DNA of 64,000 nt from Micromussa lordhowensis (GCA_964020085.1 OZ026597.1:15798915-15862914); one strand, 5' to 3'; counted from the first letter of the stretch, positions 10,437 to 22,385 are shown. Made by a program: numbers and translations. The notes: generated by a model not told the origin, from the sequence alone.

Positions 10437-13400
10437 TTATTGATTTGCATTGCGCAAATATCAATCCAGGGAAAGAAATTTGTAACTTTTTTATAACGAA
10501 TTTTAGTCAGCTTATATGACTGCATCAAAACTTAAGTTCAATAGAGCATTTAGAGCTGAAAATGGGATATCCTTTGGCTACTGTCAATAGACTCATCCTT
10601 TGAATCATCGATTTCGGCTAGAGTCAGTTCATCCATTGCCATTTCAGCAAGTTCATCATCCAGACCAAGGTCATTTCATAGCATCAGTGCTGTTAGTACC
10701 ATCCATGTCTCCAAAAACTTTCTGCATAATTGCATGAATTTTATAGGCATGTGACAAATCCTTTATTTCCACAAAATTGCATATGTCTTTGACTGTAAAC
10801 AGTAATGAACAATGTCTGATGACTTGGGAGATTTGGATATCAGAAAAACCCAACAACAACAGTGAAGGATGGTTAAAAATCTTAAGATTTCCACAAGCAT
10901 CCCTTTTCAACAGTTGCACAAGCAAACTGACATGGAATTTTTTTAGTTCTGTTCTGAGCATTGCAGTTTGTTCAGCTGCAACCACGCGCATTTTCTGTGA
11001 TTCAGGATGTGAAGACAATCCGGCAACAGAGATCTTAATTCGTGGAGCCTGGCAAACCACACTCTGAACGCAGCATGCTTCTGGCTTTTGGAATGTCCCC
11101 TGAAAAGAAGTATTCAGCAAAGTAAGCTTCTTCGAAAGATCTCTTTCACTTACTCTTCGCCTGACAAAGCAATGGGTCTTTGAGAAATGCTGTAACAATA
11201 TTGCCAGAGGCTGACATGGAAGTTTCCATAGAAAATTCAGTACTAAATTAATCAACACCTCCCACCCTCTACGCTAGTTTTTTGTCACCTAATGATGTCA
11301 TTATTAACTTGCCTTCCAATCCAAGGAAACTCTGAATCAGTTGTAACAAAAAATTAATCAACTAGCATTGTTATTATGTAAATAATTTGCATAATTTTTA
11401 ATCTTTAACATTTTGCTTTTCCCCCCAATTAGTCATTACATTTTATGATTAATTTCCATAATTTGTCACAATCTTTAGCAGCAATTAACAGCAAAACAGA
11501 ACTTACTTACCAGTGGCAAATAACGTGTGCTTCATCAACAGCGACGACCCGAACAGAATTTTTGTATGTCTCACTTGTGAGCATTTTTCGCCATCGTGTA
11601 TCGCCTAACCACACTCCGGTGATCCATAAACGATCGAATATTTTCCACTTTCGACTCTTCTTTTATTGTTCTGACAAATCGTTGTTTAACCATGTGGCAT
11701 TTATGCCCCGAGACAATAACAAGCTGACCTGGTCCTTCATCAGGCTAACGAGGGGAGAAACGACGATTACAATTTTTTTTCGGCTTGGTTCCAAACATGA
11801 ATAAACAAGGGGCAAGGCCTGAAAAACAACAGATTTACCAAATCTTGTTTTTTTCTCAATAACAATTGTCAGAACGTTTCTCTGGTGCTCATTTAGAGTT
11901 TTAAACCCAAAAACATCGCAAACTAGACGAAATGCGGCATCCAGATTATCCGCCATTGCTGGTGAAGTTTACGCTCGCAACTCGCGCGAATACCTCGCGC
12001 GGTAGTTCTGGGACTACTTGAGCTAAACTGTGATTGGCTTAGAATTTCTACGTCACAGAAATCGTTTTCTGGCTCGGGTTCGCAGACGTTATTTTCGGCA
12101 AAACCAAGTGACCGCCGGAAATACGTCTGCAGGCTATTTCACCATAGGTGTAGCTTACAAAACATTCTTTAGCTTGTATTGTGTACTCTCCTTCTGTGGG
12201 GAGGGGGTGGGGAGTATGGATGTTTTGTGTAACTGCACAGTTAATGCAATGATGTGGCACTATTAGCCAGAGTTGTTAGTCATCTAGAAATAAATCATAC
12301 AGTCAGCAGAGGTTGAAATCAACTTTTAAATGTCAAGGTTTTTTTCCCGTAACCCATGGAGTGTACACGACTGTGTGTTGTGACATTAGGACTGGCCAAG
12401 GAGCTTATTTTAAGCAGTGATGGCAGTAATGTCAAGTACGATGTCTAGTAAAAGTTGAATTTGTATTTTATCTTCTCTTTTTGTCTAAATTTGTTCTGTG
12501 AATCAATCCGGTTGTTGATATAATTTACCCTGAAAACAGCAAGTTTGTCACAGATGTAAAGATCAAGGCTACATGTGACTCAAACCTCATGACAGCCCTG
12601 CAGTTGTACATGGAAAAATGGTCCATTGTTGTTGTTTTTCTTGTTAGGCAAAGAGTGTCAGACCACACCTAAAACAACTGCAGCAATCAATACAGATATT
12701 AACAACACTCCATATGGATGGTATGTTTAGCCTCACAAGTAATGTTTTTAGGAGGTTTTCCACAGTTTCTGGCACTTCTCTAACAGCTATACTTTGAAGG
12801 ATGAATACTTCCACTGTTTAACAAGTGATGCCACAGTAATGGTATCACACAAATGCCCATTCATTGGTTAACATGTTGCGGTCATCCTCTTTATATAACA
12901 GGTTACCATGGCAACTATGAAACCTGTTAAAAACCCTTAATTTTAGGTTTAAGTGCTTATAGCTCCAAAATGAGCTCGGTGACCCCCAATTCTTATTATC
13001 AAATTGTTATAAGCATACATGTAATAGGATGCAACTTTTTACCAAGTAAAAAACAATTATGTAGAGAGGATTCAGGGCCACCTTAATTGAAAACTTTAAG
13101 GTGGCTCCGAACCCCCTCTACAGAATTTTTTCAAACGTGGTAAAACGCTGCATCTTATTTTGCTTATCACAAATAAACATTGGGGGTCACAGAGCTTGTT
13201 TTTGGGTTTCTAAGCGCTCAAAGCTAAAATGAAGGGTGTTTTTAGCAAGTCATATTGTTGTTGTGGTAACCTATTGTAACATGAAATTGACACCAATGTG
13301 TTCAGCAGTAATTGGGCAGTTTTTTAGTACCATAGCGGTGGCATTAACCGATATGTATGGGTTATTGACCAAGTGTGAGCTCAAGATGGCTGGATATTGG

Positions 13401-13589
13401 CCAAGTTCATTTTTTGCGTGTTTATGGATCGAGACGAAGTTGAGGTCCATAAACTCGCAAAAAAATATGAACGAGGCCAATATCTAGCCATCTTGACCGA
13501 ACAAACTTGGTCAATAAAGGATTTATTATATGGCTTTTGGTGAAATTTTGCTTGCGGGATACAGCGGGTAGTCCCGAGCGGGCAAGATG

Positions 13590-13620
<31 letters not shown>

Positions 13621-16600
13621 CAGCGCGCGATTTGGTTCATCTTGCCCGCTCACGGAGCTAGCCATATAATAAAGAGTGGTTATAAAGACCCATCAAAAAG
13701 TGCTTGAAACTGTTTTGAGTCACCTCAAAAAATCTATAGAAAGCCATTTCTGTGGGTAAGCTGGATAGCATATGTACTTCACATGTATTATAAATTATGG
13801 AACCTGCAGACATTTTCCTAGCGTGGTTCTCTGTGGCTGATTAGAGGACTGTTTGGAAGCTGAGATTTCAAAAATTCAATGAAAGTTCATCTTATGAGTC
13901 AACCAAACAGAAACACTTTCAATTGTTATTTTTATTATTATTTTGCAGAATCACAAATCCACGAGGCTGAACAATTTGAATGGCTGACCAAGGAGCACCT
14001 TTGTGTCTTAGTTTATTTGGTAAGAATGTCATTCTGCAGTTCTCTTGTTATGCAGTGAAAAAAGGAACTAAATTAAATGCTGCCCCTGAGTTGTCTTCTT
14101 AAAATATCTTTCTTTTTCTGGTACTTAAGTGAAAACATCAAGACTTAGAGGTGCTTTAAATATTCTTCTTATTTACCTTTTTGTGAACATCTTCAATTAA
14201 ATTACTGATTCCCTGTCTGTACTTTAGTTTGTGATTGTTACAACAATTTACATGTATATTGTCCATGTTACAATGCCAAGTGATCACTGTTCATACCAAC
14301 TACTTTTTATTTGTAAGCTTACCATTAAAGATGACAAAGATCAAAAATTAAATATAAAAATGTTATATACATGTAAAGCTGTGACCGTTGTACATGTAGT
14401 CTTCTAGCAGGACAGTGGGTCTGTATTAATGCCTGAATTAGGGAACCTAAGTTAGTAACCATTACAGGCTTTTTTGCCACCCTGAGCATATTATTTTGTA
14501 ATATTTATTAGAACCTGGGTATACATGAACAAAATACACAAAGAGCAATCTGATTGAGAACAAAGTCTGTGTTCAACTCTCTTACAATCTACATAGTCTA
14601 TTGTAAGAAAACAGACAGTTCTCTTAAATAAATGCAGTGGACACTTGCTTTATCCCTATCTCCCTCGCCTCACACCCACCCACCCATGTTGGACCTTTCT
14701 TCTTTCTTTGGGTTTCAGGTAACAGTAATGCACTCCATGTATGCAGGTTATATGGAGAAGGCAATCAGATATAGTGAGAAAGCTCTGGTTCAAGTGGATC
14801 GGTTAAAATGTGAGTACTGGGGATTTCACTGTGGAACCTCCCTTAACTGGACTGTCAGCAGTCCTTGGGACCAAAAACAAAGGATTAGGAATTAAACACC
14901 AAAGGGAAGTTACATGTTTAAGCCTTTAGTGAACATTTGACAGATTCTCCCAATACCTTAACGCTATAATAATTATTATAACAATGAATCAATCATTCAA
15001 TCAAAAACTCTTACTATAGAATCCTGTCTTCTAGCCAACCATCAGGCCTAATAATCTGATATAGTTATCAGTGAGTAATTACTAAGGAGAAATTATTTGC
15101 CTACACATCTGTAAGGTTGAATAAAGGCTTCAAGAACTCAGATCACTTACATGTATCATTTTAGACGGAAGTTATGATTTTAACTATCATAAGTGGTAAC
15201 ATTCGTACCCAGCACTAGAAGAAAATGTCTTGTAATGAGAATTTGCATGTTGAAACCAGGCCTTGATATTAGCTTCCTTCTGCTTCATCTGTTTTCCTAC
15301 ATATAGTTCTCATCATGTTATAGTACAGCTACATGTAACTCTATTTTAACTGGGCAATTTTCAATTTGTGGATCTGCAAGAGAAGGGGGAGTGGGTGGAG
15401 AAGGAATTCCCCCCTCTCTGTCTTGGTCCAATCCACATGGCCACAAATTATGGATATACACTGTACACGTTTAATTGATATACATTTATCAAGATCTGAT
15501 GGGCAATAGACCTTATTCACTCTATGGTCTAACATTCTGGTTTGGGAATCAAAGCAATTTGGTGGCAAGCATGAAATAAATAATGCAATAATTTGGACCA
15601 AAAAATCTTTGTTCTTGCCAAAGTTCAATACTCAGCAAAACTAAAAGCATCATGATCTGGTAGTTTCAGAGAAGGAAATTGTCAGTTTTACTGACTATTC
15701 ATTTAATCTACATGTAGGAATACAATCATCAATATTAGAATTTTGTTAATTCTAATAAAATATGATAATTATAATGCATTCTTAATTATTTTTCCTCCCA
15801 AAGCAACATGTACTACACCCGACTCACTTAATTATTTTTCCTCCCAAAGCAACATGTACTACACCCGACTCAGGTCTATTGTCAACATTTAAACTGGTGC
15901 TTCTAGAACACATGATCCTCTGTAGAATGGTGCAAGGACAGATGCCACAGGCCATAAAAGAGGTGAATAAAATCACCTGTGTTGGTATGACTGTCATAAC
16001 ATATATGTGTACATGTAAGAATTTGAGGTATGATTGGCTGCCAGACTAAGTGCGGCTGTGACCTTTTTCCCTGTATAATGGTACTGGACTCCCACAGTAT
16101 CTTTCTCCACTAAGGATTGATCAGTGGCTACTGGCAAATATTTTGGGGAACCTGACACTGCTGGGATGGACCACAGTGTATTTGCTAAGTACCACTACTC
16201 CTCCCTTAATAGCTTCTGAAAGGTGAAAAATAAAGATAATTATTTATAATACGAAGACATGATTGATCATCGCAGTTATACCCACAACTTAAGCAGTTGT
16301 GAAATTGTGAAATTTTACAACTGCTTATACATGTAATAAGTTGTGTGTATAACTGTGATGATCAATTACGTCTTCATATCTTTCTCTGTAGTTCAAATAT
16401 ATGGTCTTTCATATATTCATCTGTTTTATCATGCATGTACCTCAGTCATTGATATAAATAATATATTATCAATAACTTTGAATCCAGAACCAAAGTAATT
16501 AGTAATTCATTGCTAAGTAACTATTTATTTCAGTTCTGTTTCCATAACTGCATTATCTGACTTTCCTATTAAAAATTCAGAATTTCAGAAAAAAAAAAAT

Positions 16601-19600
16601 TGTATAACTTAAAAAAGGTACAAAGTCTGAATGAACTGCATGGATTAAGCATGGAACTTCATAGTACCTTTCTTTACACTACAGCTCAGTTGTGTACATT
16701 GTGTAGTTAAAGTGTATTATTTCATATTATTAGTTAAATGCTGTCAATCATGCACTTTCAGATTTCTCAAGTTTATCAATTTGCTCAACATGATGGAAAG
16801 TTTTTGACAACTCATCAATCTGTATTGCATACTTTTCTGGTAGGTTTCAGTGTTTATCAATTTTCTTAGGAGTACAATATCTATATAATTATGTAACCGT
16901 ACTCAGGAGGTACGGCTGATTGCTATCATTGCAGCTTACAGTTAAATGCTGATGAAGGTCCTGACTCCCACCTAAATTGCATAGCTGATGCATATATTAT
17001 TCATTTTTGTTGATAATTTCTTTTAAGATTTCAACTGTTAATAATGTCCATTTCCTCATCAGGGCTTGTATGCTATGTCCATGAACCTGATGGATTCAGC
17101 CTTGGCACAGTTTAATACAGCTTTAGAGGTAAGATAAATGTATAAAATATCTGAGATACTACCCATGCTCTCATTGGTCGATAGGCATGTTCAGATGAGA
17201 GTATGTGAACGTAGTTGTGTGTGACGTTTTAGATTCACACATATTTTTAGAAATATATTATAGGGCATTTGACAGGACGCGGTGGTACGGATCCGCATAA
17301 TTTGCTAACATCCACACCACCCCACCTATCTACTTTACTACTATTACAGCTTTTTTCCGCATAAAACAGAAAAAGTGTTTCATATCAGCGATAAAGCAGC
17401 TGTTTTCCAAAAATTTTGAAGAGATTTATTATTTTGAAGTACCCTCACTTTGACACAGTGTGACCCCTCCCCTTAAAAAAATCCTGGCTTTGCCCCTGCT
17501 TTTCATTTCACTGTTGTTCGGTACATTGGAAAGGCTTTATTATCAACTTTGTTAACAGTTGAAATTTCCACATAATCCAGTGTGTTTTCCACATAAACAA
17601 CACATTTTTCTGCACTTTTCCCCTAAAAGGTTTTTGCATAATTTTTTTTTTTTCCGCACCCTGTCAGATAACAGATATTATAAAAGTAATAAAAGCAATG
17701 AAGTACTATATTCTTGAAAGTTATACATACCTTGGCTTCATCTCAGGTTTGCATAACTCCTCAAATTCTCCCAACCTCCCACTTGTTTGGGTGAGGCTAT
17801 GGAAACATCAAATTTACATGAGGTTATTAAAAATAATTAATAAGTACTTTGTAAGGTGTCGGTAACTTTAGTGCATCAATTAACATGAATACATTAACAT
17901 TGATTTGCATTGAGCTGCTTACATGTACCAAATAATGTTGTGAGCTACCTAGTACATAATATTTGATTGAGCATTAAATATGATAGCTTTCGACCTAATC
18001 ATTGCCTAGAATCATGCTTATGGTTTATCAAAAGTTCTCAAAAATTGAATGGTAGTTTATTCTCGGCAAGTAGCTCTATGGTACATGTACAATTAAACTT
18101 GACAGCTCTAGACCTTTGTGCCGTGCATAGAGCACAACTCAAGCCAATTTTTCAGATTTTACATGTATGTCAGCAGAGTTAACCAGTGGCTTGTTTCATG
18201 TAAGTCTGTTATAATCTGAGATGTTTGCCTACTTACAGACCTGCAGTCAGCCAGAGCTCAGGAATTTTATTGGTTTAAATCTGGCAATTGTTTACATTCG
18301 CTCTGGAGTGGGAGGCAGTAGAAGTATAGAGGTACGTCAAACTAATTAAAAGCAGAAATAATGAGTTGATTGTTTTTTGTTTTCAATTACTGATCTGAAG
18401 TAAACCTTCCATAAAGGTTTTACAGGTCTCTTACATGTACAAGTTGGTTCTGCTGGCAACATTTTCCAGCTACTACTTGTACTGCTCTTAATCAGTTGAT
18501 GCTACTTCTATAGTGGTATCAAATGAATGCCTCTGGTGTACAAGATGAGATCATAATTGATGGGAACTTCTACATTGTATTGTCACTTTGGTTACCACAA
18601 CCATGCCATGCTTACGGGCACTAACCAAAATAAAGTTGAAATCCAGAAGATCGCCAATTTTGCATGTTTGATCCTAAGAGAATGTTGTTAAAAGTAGAGC
18701 TCTGCTGATCTAACCCCAAGCAGGTGTCAAATTTTCCAAAAATGTCCACCAGAAATGTGACATTTCTTAGAAATAGATTTTGTGATAAAAATTAGCTAAT
18801 TTGTATTGCAGAAATTTTGGACAGTTTCAGCCTGGATATGGGCCAAATTAGCTGCAATCTACTCAAAAAGGCATTTGCAACATGACAGCATGCCTTTCTT
18901 TTGACTAGCGTCGCGTTCTATGACATTTTGCTCAGGCATGCACAGAAATCAAAATTTGGGGATGATTTTTGGAAGTTTTTAGATGAGAAAGTGACCCATT
19001 TCTCTCTGTAGGCTTTTCTCAACTCAACACAATTCTCAAAGACAACAATCTACAGAGTGATATAAAAATATTTTTTTATTGGTATCAGTAAGTAATTTCA
19101 AATGATTAACATGTGCAAAACAATACTGAAAGTAGTTCACTTGAAAAATATCCAAGTGAATTTTACAAGAAGCTGCTATAATTTCTTCTTTTTTTGAAAT
19201 TGTCTGATCTAAAATTTATTATTTTGTCTACTTACAGCTTCAAAATCTGTTGGCAAAGATAAGACCAGATCAGCTTCCCACATGGTAATTTACAAATTAA
19301 TTTATGATAATTATATACTAGTAAGTAACATAATTTACATACAATCAGGTGTTCATAGGTTTTCTTGGTTGTGGCATGGTAAGAGCCTTCATTTATGAAA
19401 ATATATTATTCTCCACATTTCATTTAAACTCCTCATTCCCCTTTATCTCCCAACTTGTTAATTGCATCATCAACACTAAATGGGGTATCAACAAATTAGC
19501 AAGATTAAAAATAGCAAAATCTTAACATATTCGTACCCTGTACTAATGAAATCCTAAAATTGGTTTAAATGCTATTAAAACAGCTAAAATGCAATAAATT

Positions 19601-22251
19601 ATTAATGAAGTTGCTTTTCAAGATCTTTACTTTTAGTACCAATATTATTTCAATAATTAGTAATTTTCTCTGAGATGTTAAAAAGTTTTTAAGAAATGAC
19701 ATATTAATCAATCTACTTGTTTTGTCTTAAGTTCACACAGTCACCAAGCAGGTTATTACTATATCAGAGGACTACAGTCGTTCTTTGAATCACGTTTCAT
19801 GGATGCCAAGTAAGTCTATACTAATAAATAGAAAATTATATTACTACAGTATATTTGCAAGTAGGTCTACAATGGACTTTGTTTTATCATAGTTTATAGA
19901 GGGGACTGGTTTTGAAGCCCGGCAAACATCAAAGCAACAAACAAAGATGCCAAGATTTATGTTGGAAGGTCCACAACCCTGCACAATCTTTTGTTTTACA
20001 CTCATACACTATACATGAGTTACGTAACCAACATGTTCCTATTGGTTAGGATTAGGATTTATTGTTAGTCATAATTAAATCACGAATTTGTGTGATATAG
20101 TCAAATTATATTTCATCAATTTTAATTTTTCTGTGTGGCAGAAAATACCTACGGGAAACTTTAAAGATTGCTAATTCTGAAGACCTGAACAGATTGACAG
20201 CTTGTTCATTGGTCTTGCTTGGAAATACATTTTTATCGCAGGGGATTACACAGGTATGATGTCACATTTTTCTGTTGTCATGGTGTTCTTTCAGGAAATG
20301 GGCAATTCCAGAAAATATCCATACCCAACCATGGAAGGCTTCCATGTTTTAACCCCCCCTTGCCTTCGGAAATGCTAAAATGTGTTACCCCTCCCCCCAT
20401 GCCCACAGAATTTCATAGTCGTGAACCCCCCTCACCTTGTAGGGAGTAGGTGTATACTTCTTAGGATTTTTTTTTTCTTAAAAAAACTTGGTATGGTGCT
20501 CAGTTATAATTATCTATGACACTAATTTCAAGAAATGCCAACAGTTTTTACTCTCCACACATGCATTTCAACTTTACAACAAAAATGGCCACATGTATCT
20601 CAGTGAGAAAAGGAAAAAGTGTTAAATTCAAAACATATGATCATGGTTTCCATGAAAAACATTTGTGGTTATTTTATATTGTGCTTTACACATACTGTAT
20701 GACTATTAATAGGAAGCTTTAGACATGGCATTACCTGCGAATCAACTGGCTGGCCGTATACCTGACTCTTACATTCATATGTGGGCAGCATCACTTCTGA
20801 GAGGTGAGGGAATTAGTCTAAAATACTAGTATATAACGATGTTGGTAAATATTACATGACTGTATGTTTGAGGATTGTGTATACAAGGCTCAACTGTGAC
20901 CAAGGGGGGCAGGGTAGTGTACAGGGAATTTTTGAAAGGGTGCATTTATGTGTGTCATTTATATATAGGCTGCATATACCTGAGCTGTACCAGGTGAGGC
21001 CGGAGAAGGGGGTATATATGAAGAAAGTCTTCTGCATATAGTTTTACGGGCTATCCATGAGGGAATATATTATGTACATGTTAGTGGTGTATGAAGGGAT
21101 CTAAATACAGGTCTGGTTTACTTAAAACTATAGCGAAAACTAAACATATTGGTATGAAGGGGGACTATTACTACCAGAGAAGACTATGTCCTGGGGTGTC
21201 TAAGTATCGATGAAGAAGTCTAGATACTCTACATAGACTGGGACTACATGTATCATGCATTTCCAAACTAAGAGGGATGGTTTTCAAAATCCTGGTACAT
21301 CAGTATAATCACAGTGTTTCTTAAACAGATCTTTATGGAGTAATGGGCGACCCTGTCTCTGCTAGTGAATATTATCAACTGCACAACAGCTTCACCAAGC
21401 GACTGTTGGATAGTAAGTCACCATACATGTACTGCTTTGCCACCTCATACATAATAACATTCATACAATTTATGAGTATTACTAACATTAATGAACATTA
21501 TTTTTGCATACTATTCATTGTAGAGCATCTTGTGATTTTATAATGTACAACCATGTAATTTATGCAATCATGTATGTCTAGATATGAACCAATCCAACCA
21601 CTGGTTGTTAATCTGTATAAGTGAGGAAAGCAATCAATCTTGAAAAAGTTCATTGAATTAATATCAATATATTTTCTCTGGATTGGAATAAGGAGGAATC
21701 ATTCATTCTCATAAGTTAAGTAACTGATAACTAGGATGGTTGCCTTTCTCACTGATAACTCTGAAATTGTTCATGAATGTATCTTGTATGTAGCGGGCTG
21801 GCCACACACACATCAGATCCATTTACATGTAGCGTGCATATCCAAACCATTCCACACCAAGTTTTCACAACGTGTTGCCAAGTTGACCAAGCTCAGCAAA
21901 TAGTAAGCTCATAATGTAACAATTATGTCATCTTTCCAGGTCATATGCAAGCTAGTCAGATGCCAGAACATCGACTTATTGAGGTAACAGTAACATGTTT
22001 CTGATTGTAATTTTTCTGTCAGTAGTATATTCCTTACATTTTGTTTAATTTAAGCTTTTACATTCCTTAGTGCTTTGATGGCGCAATTACTCCACCTCTG
22101 GTATACATGTGTAGTTTAATACTTTGACCTGTCAATTTGATTCCACCCTTAGTGGGTTGGCGGCATCAGTCCACCAAGGCAATCAGCTACCAAACAAACA
22201 GCCGGACTGTTAACAACCTTTCCTCAAGCTGGACCTAGTAGTATGATGTAA
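2057..22251 (+). CDS. MAU2: MAU2 (SCC4) cohesin loading complex subunit, 3' nineteen exons
   Basis: MAU2 pairs with NIPBL/SCC2 to load cohesin on chromatin; it is a nuclear TPR superhelix. Exons, all GT-AG and phase-consistent: 2057-2125, 4426-4527, 5163-5257, 5977-6004, 7429-7584, 12648-12720, 13949-14019, 14719-14809, 15874-15962, 16762-16839, 17063-17128, 18239-18331, 19238-19284, 19732-19809, 20142-20253, 20713-20803, 21329-21412, 21940-21983, 22153-22251. They give 521 residues and a TAA stop; human MAU2 has 613, so roughly 95 N-terminal residues are encoded upstream of the window. Matches to human order throughout include [35 protein letters not shown] and [13 protein letters not shown]. 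Exon four is only 28 nt. The intron 7585-12647 holds a 4.36-kb transposable element. No coding breaks were seen. The next gene downstream is GATAD2, same strand. Confidence 0.95.
3170..3199. repeat. Perfect 30-bp palindrome with no loop
   Basis: The 15 bases GCTCATGGATGTTAC are followed directly by their reverse complement. It sits 27 bases upstream of a CACT microsatellite in a MAU2 intron and probably belongs to a repeat family. Confidence 0.9.
3227..3275. repeat. (CACT)n microsatellite
   Basis: About twelve uninterrupted CACT units in a MAU2 intron. Confidence 0.95.
4155..4385 (+). repeat. SINE 3' fragment
   Basis: Shares GGCCTGATGGGCC..CTTGG, AAAGACTCGTTTTGCCACAG and CTATTCATCCATGAGCTG with the longer SINE copy at 9955-10440. 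It ends about 40 bp before the exon at 4426. Confidence 0.6.
5373..5536. mobile_element. Foldback MITE
   Basis: Imperfect inverted repeats: CCCTTCGGGATGATCTGG at the left and CCAGATCATCCCAAAGG at the right, with an inner pair TGATGAATCC/GGATTCATCA. No coding capacity. Confidence 0.65.
6427..6722. mobile_element. Foldback element with 20-bp perfect inner arms
   Basis: A 20-bp arm at 6511-6530 (GTTTTAGTATAAATCTACTA) is exactly reverse-complemented at 6689-6708. An inner pair of CTATCTATT-type arms lies near 6630-6655. The outer limits are approximate. Confidence 0.6.
6834..7030. mobile_element. Foldback MITE
   Basis: The left half carries GAAATAGAAAACATG, then TGAAAGTTTGGGAGAA; the right half carries TTCTCCCAAACTTTCA and CATGTTTTCTATTTC. 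The two halves pair along most of their length. Confidence 0.65.
7083..7214. mobile_element. 132-bp MITE with 27-bp perfect terminal inverted repeats
   Basis: The arm 7083-7109 begins GTAGGTCAAAATGAAATTCA, and 7188-7214 is its exact 27-base reverse complement. No coding capacity. Confidence 0.85.
7764..7772. other. Target-site duplication, left
   Basis: TTTCACCAT directly precedes the TAGCCTGC terminus; the identical 9-mer follows the opposite terminus at 12137-12145. Confidence 0.75.
7992..8336 (+). pseudogene. Cys-rich zinc-binding-like N-terminal exon of an element gene, interrupted
   Basis: The frame opens at ATG 7992, 125 bp inside the left terminal repeat. Residues 1-100 carry Cys-x2-Cys (CILCKKSFP), a later [16 protein letters not shown]ys cluster, then a charged helix ([16 protein letters not shown]). 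This reads as a treble-clef or similar zinc-binding fold. The frame ends at 8336 because a 124-bp MITE (8293-8416) is inserted. Beyond it, 8417-8640 still looks coding in another frame ([17 protein letters not shown], basic and Ser/Pro-rich), so the ancestral exon continued. I do not recognise the family; it may be this element's transposase or an accessory protein. No catalytic core remains. Confidence 0.6.
8293..8416. mobile_element. 124-bp MITE nested in the element gene
   Basis: Perfect 21-bp inverted repeats (8293-8313, beginning GATTGCAGAATACCCGG; reverse complement at 8396-8416). It interrupts the Cys-rich reading frame, so it arrived after the host element. Confidence 0.85.
9459..9693. 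mobile_element. Foldback MITE with GGTTGTTCAAA termini
   Basis: Left arm CCAGGTTGTTCAAA..GC then TAACCCAGGATTA; right arm TAATCCTGGGTTAAC then GCTTTTGAACAACCCGG. The arms are imperfect. It is nested in the 7773-12136 element. Confidence 0.7.
9955..10440 (+). repeat. Near full-length SINE ending in an (AAT)n tail
   Basis: Shares TGATGGACTAGCATCCCATCC, GGTACTGGCAAATTTAAT and CCACTTGGCCCA-like blocks with copies at 38335-38470, 39680-39890 and 46374-46535. Its 3' part, with the AAAGACTC..TTTTGCCACAG block, matches 4311-4383. It ends in a (TAA)n run at ~10383-10436, a usual SINE/LINE 3' tail. Confidence 0.7.
10550..11956 (-). pseudogene. RecQ-like DNA helicase of the element, degenerate
   Basis: The - strand frame starts ATG at 11956, 91 bp inside the right terminal repeat. 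It shows RecQ-family motifs in order: a Q-motif-like LNEHQRNVL, the end of Walker A (GFGKS read as RFGKS), motif Ia ([13 protein letters not shown]), then in another frame near 11515-11610 motif II with the RecQ signature ([11 protein letters not shown]). Several residues just before GKS seem deleted, removing most of the P-loop. The frame stops after 97 residues and resumes shifted. A later exon (11258 down to 10550) encodes ~195 residues plus, after a one-base shift near 10677, an acidic tail ([18 protein letters not shown]). The C-terminal part is joined by position only. RecQ enzymes unwind DNA 3'-5'; this copy should be inactive. Confidence 0.7.
12048..12136 (-). repeat. Right terminal inverted repeat of the 4.36-kb element
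   Basis: Reverse complement of 7773-7867 with a six-base gap near the end and a few substitutions. Followed by the TTTCACCAT duplication. Confidence 0.85.
12898..13272. mobile_element. ~375-bp foldback element
   Basis: Ends AGGTTACCATGGCAAC and GTTGTGGTAACCT pair. Inner arms include AGGGCCACCTTAA..TTAAGGTGGCTCC and TGACCCCCAAT..ATTGGGGGTCA. Non-coding, in a MAU2 intron. Confidence 0.65.
13359..13675. mobile_element. Foldback element, GGTTATTGACCAAG family
   Basis: GGGTTATTGACCAAG near 13360 pairs with CTTGGTCAATAA at 13506-13517, and GCTGGATATTGGCC with GGCCAATATCTAGC. A second hairpin, GAGCGGGCAAGATGG/CCATCTTGCCCGCTC, follows. A diverged relative lies at 54605-54785. Confidence 0.65.
15781..15872. 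repeat. Two identical 46-bp tandem units abutting a MAU2 3' splice site
   Basis: The 46 bases 15781-15826 are repeated exactly at 15827-15872. Each unit contains a pyrimidine tract (TTATTTTTCCTCCC) and ends CCCGACTCA. Only the second is followed by GG, forming the CAG acceptor of the exon at 15874. Confidence 0.95.
16249..16378. mobile_element. Foldback MITE
   Basis: ACGAAGACATGATTGATCATC at the left pairs with GATGATCAATTACGTCTTC at the right. Inner arms AGTTATACCCACAACTTA and TAAGTTGTGTGTATAACTG also pair. Confidence 0.75.
17439..17464 (-). repeat. 26-bp fragment shared with 59842-59867
   Basis: The reverse complement (GTCACACTGTGTCAAAGTGA and on) is identical to 59842-59867, so both are parts of one dispersed repeat. 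Confidence 0.7.
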
Positions 22252-22384
22252 TGCACATGAACACTACAGACTTGTGGATGTCAAAATTTGTTTTAACAGA
22301 GTTGGAATGTGGCATCATTAGCATTGGTTGCTGTAGCAACCAAATGCTACGGGCTGACTCGTGAAAGCTGTATAATAATCATTG

Positions 22385-22385
<1 letters not shown>

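Larger units (their letters stand above)
7773..12136. mobile_element. 4.36-kb inverted-repeat DNA element with two inward-reading genes
   Basis: Terminal inverted repeats of about 90 bp (7773-7867 and 12048-12136) both begin TAGCCTGC and share TATTTCCGGCGGTCACTTGG and TTCTGTGACGTAG. Both ends are flanked by TTTCACCAT (7764-7772 and 12137-12145), a 9-bp target-site duplication. That length, with long inverted repeats, fits Mutator-like elements, although no MULE transposase was recognised. Each terminus drives a reading frame inward: a Cys-rich protein from the left (ATG 7992) and a RecQ-like helicase from the right (ATG 11956). Both are broken. A 124-bp MITE (8293-8416), a second MITE (9459-9693) and a SINE (9955-10440) are nested inside. 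The element sits in a MAU2 intron. Confidence 0.8.
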
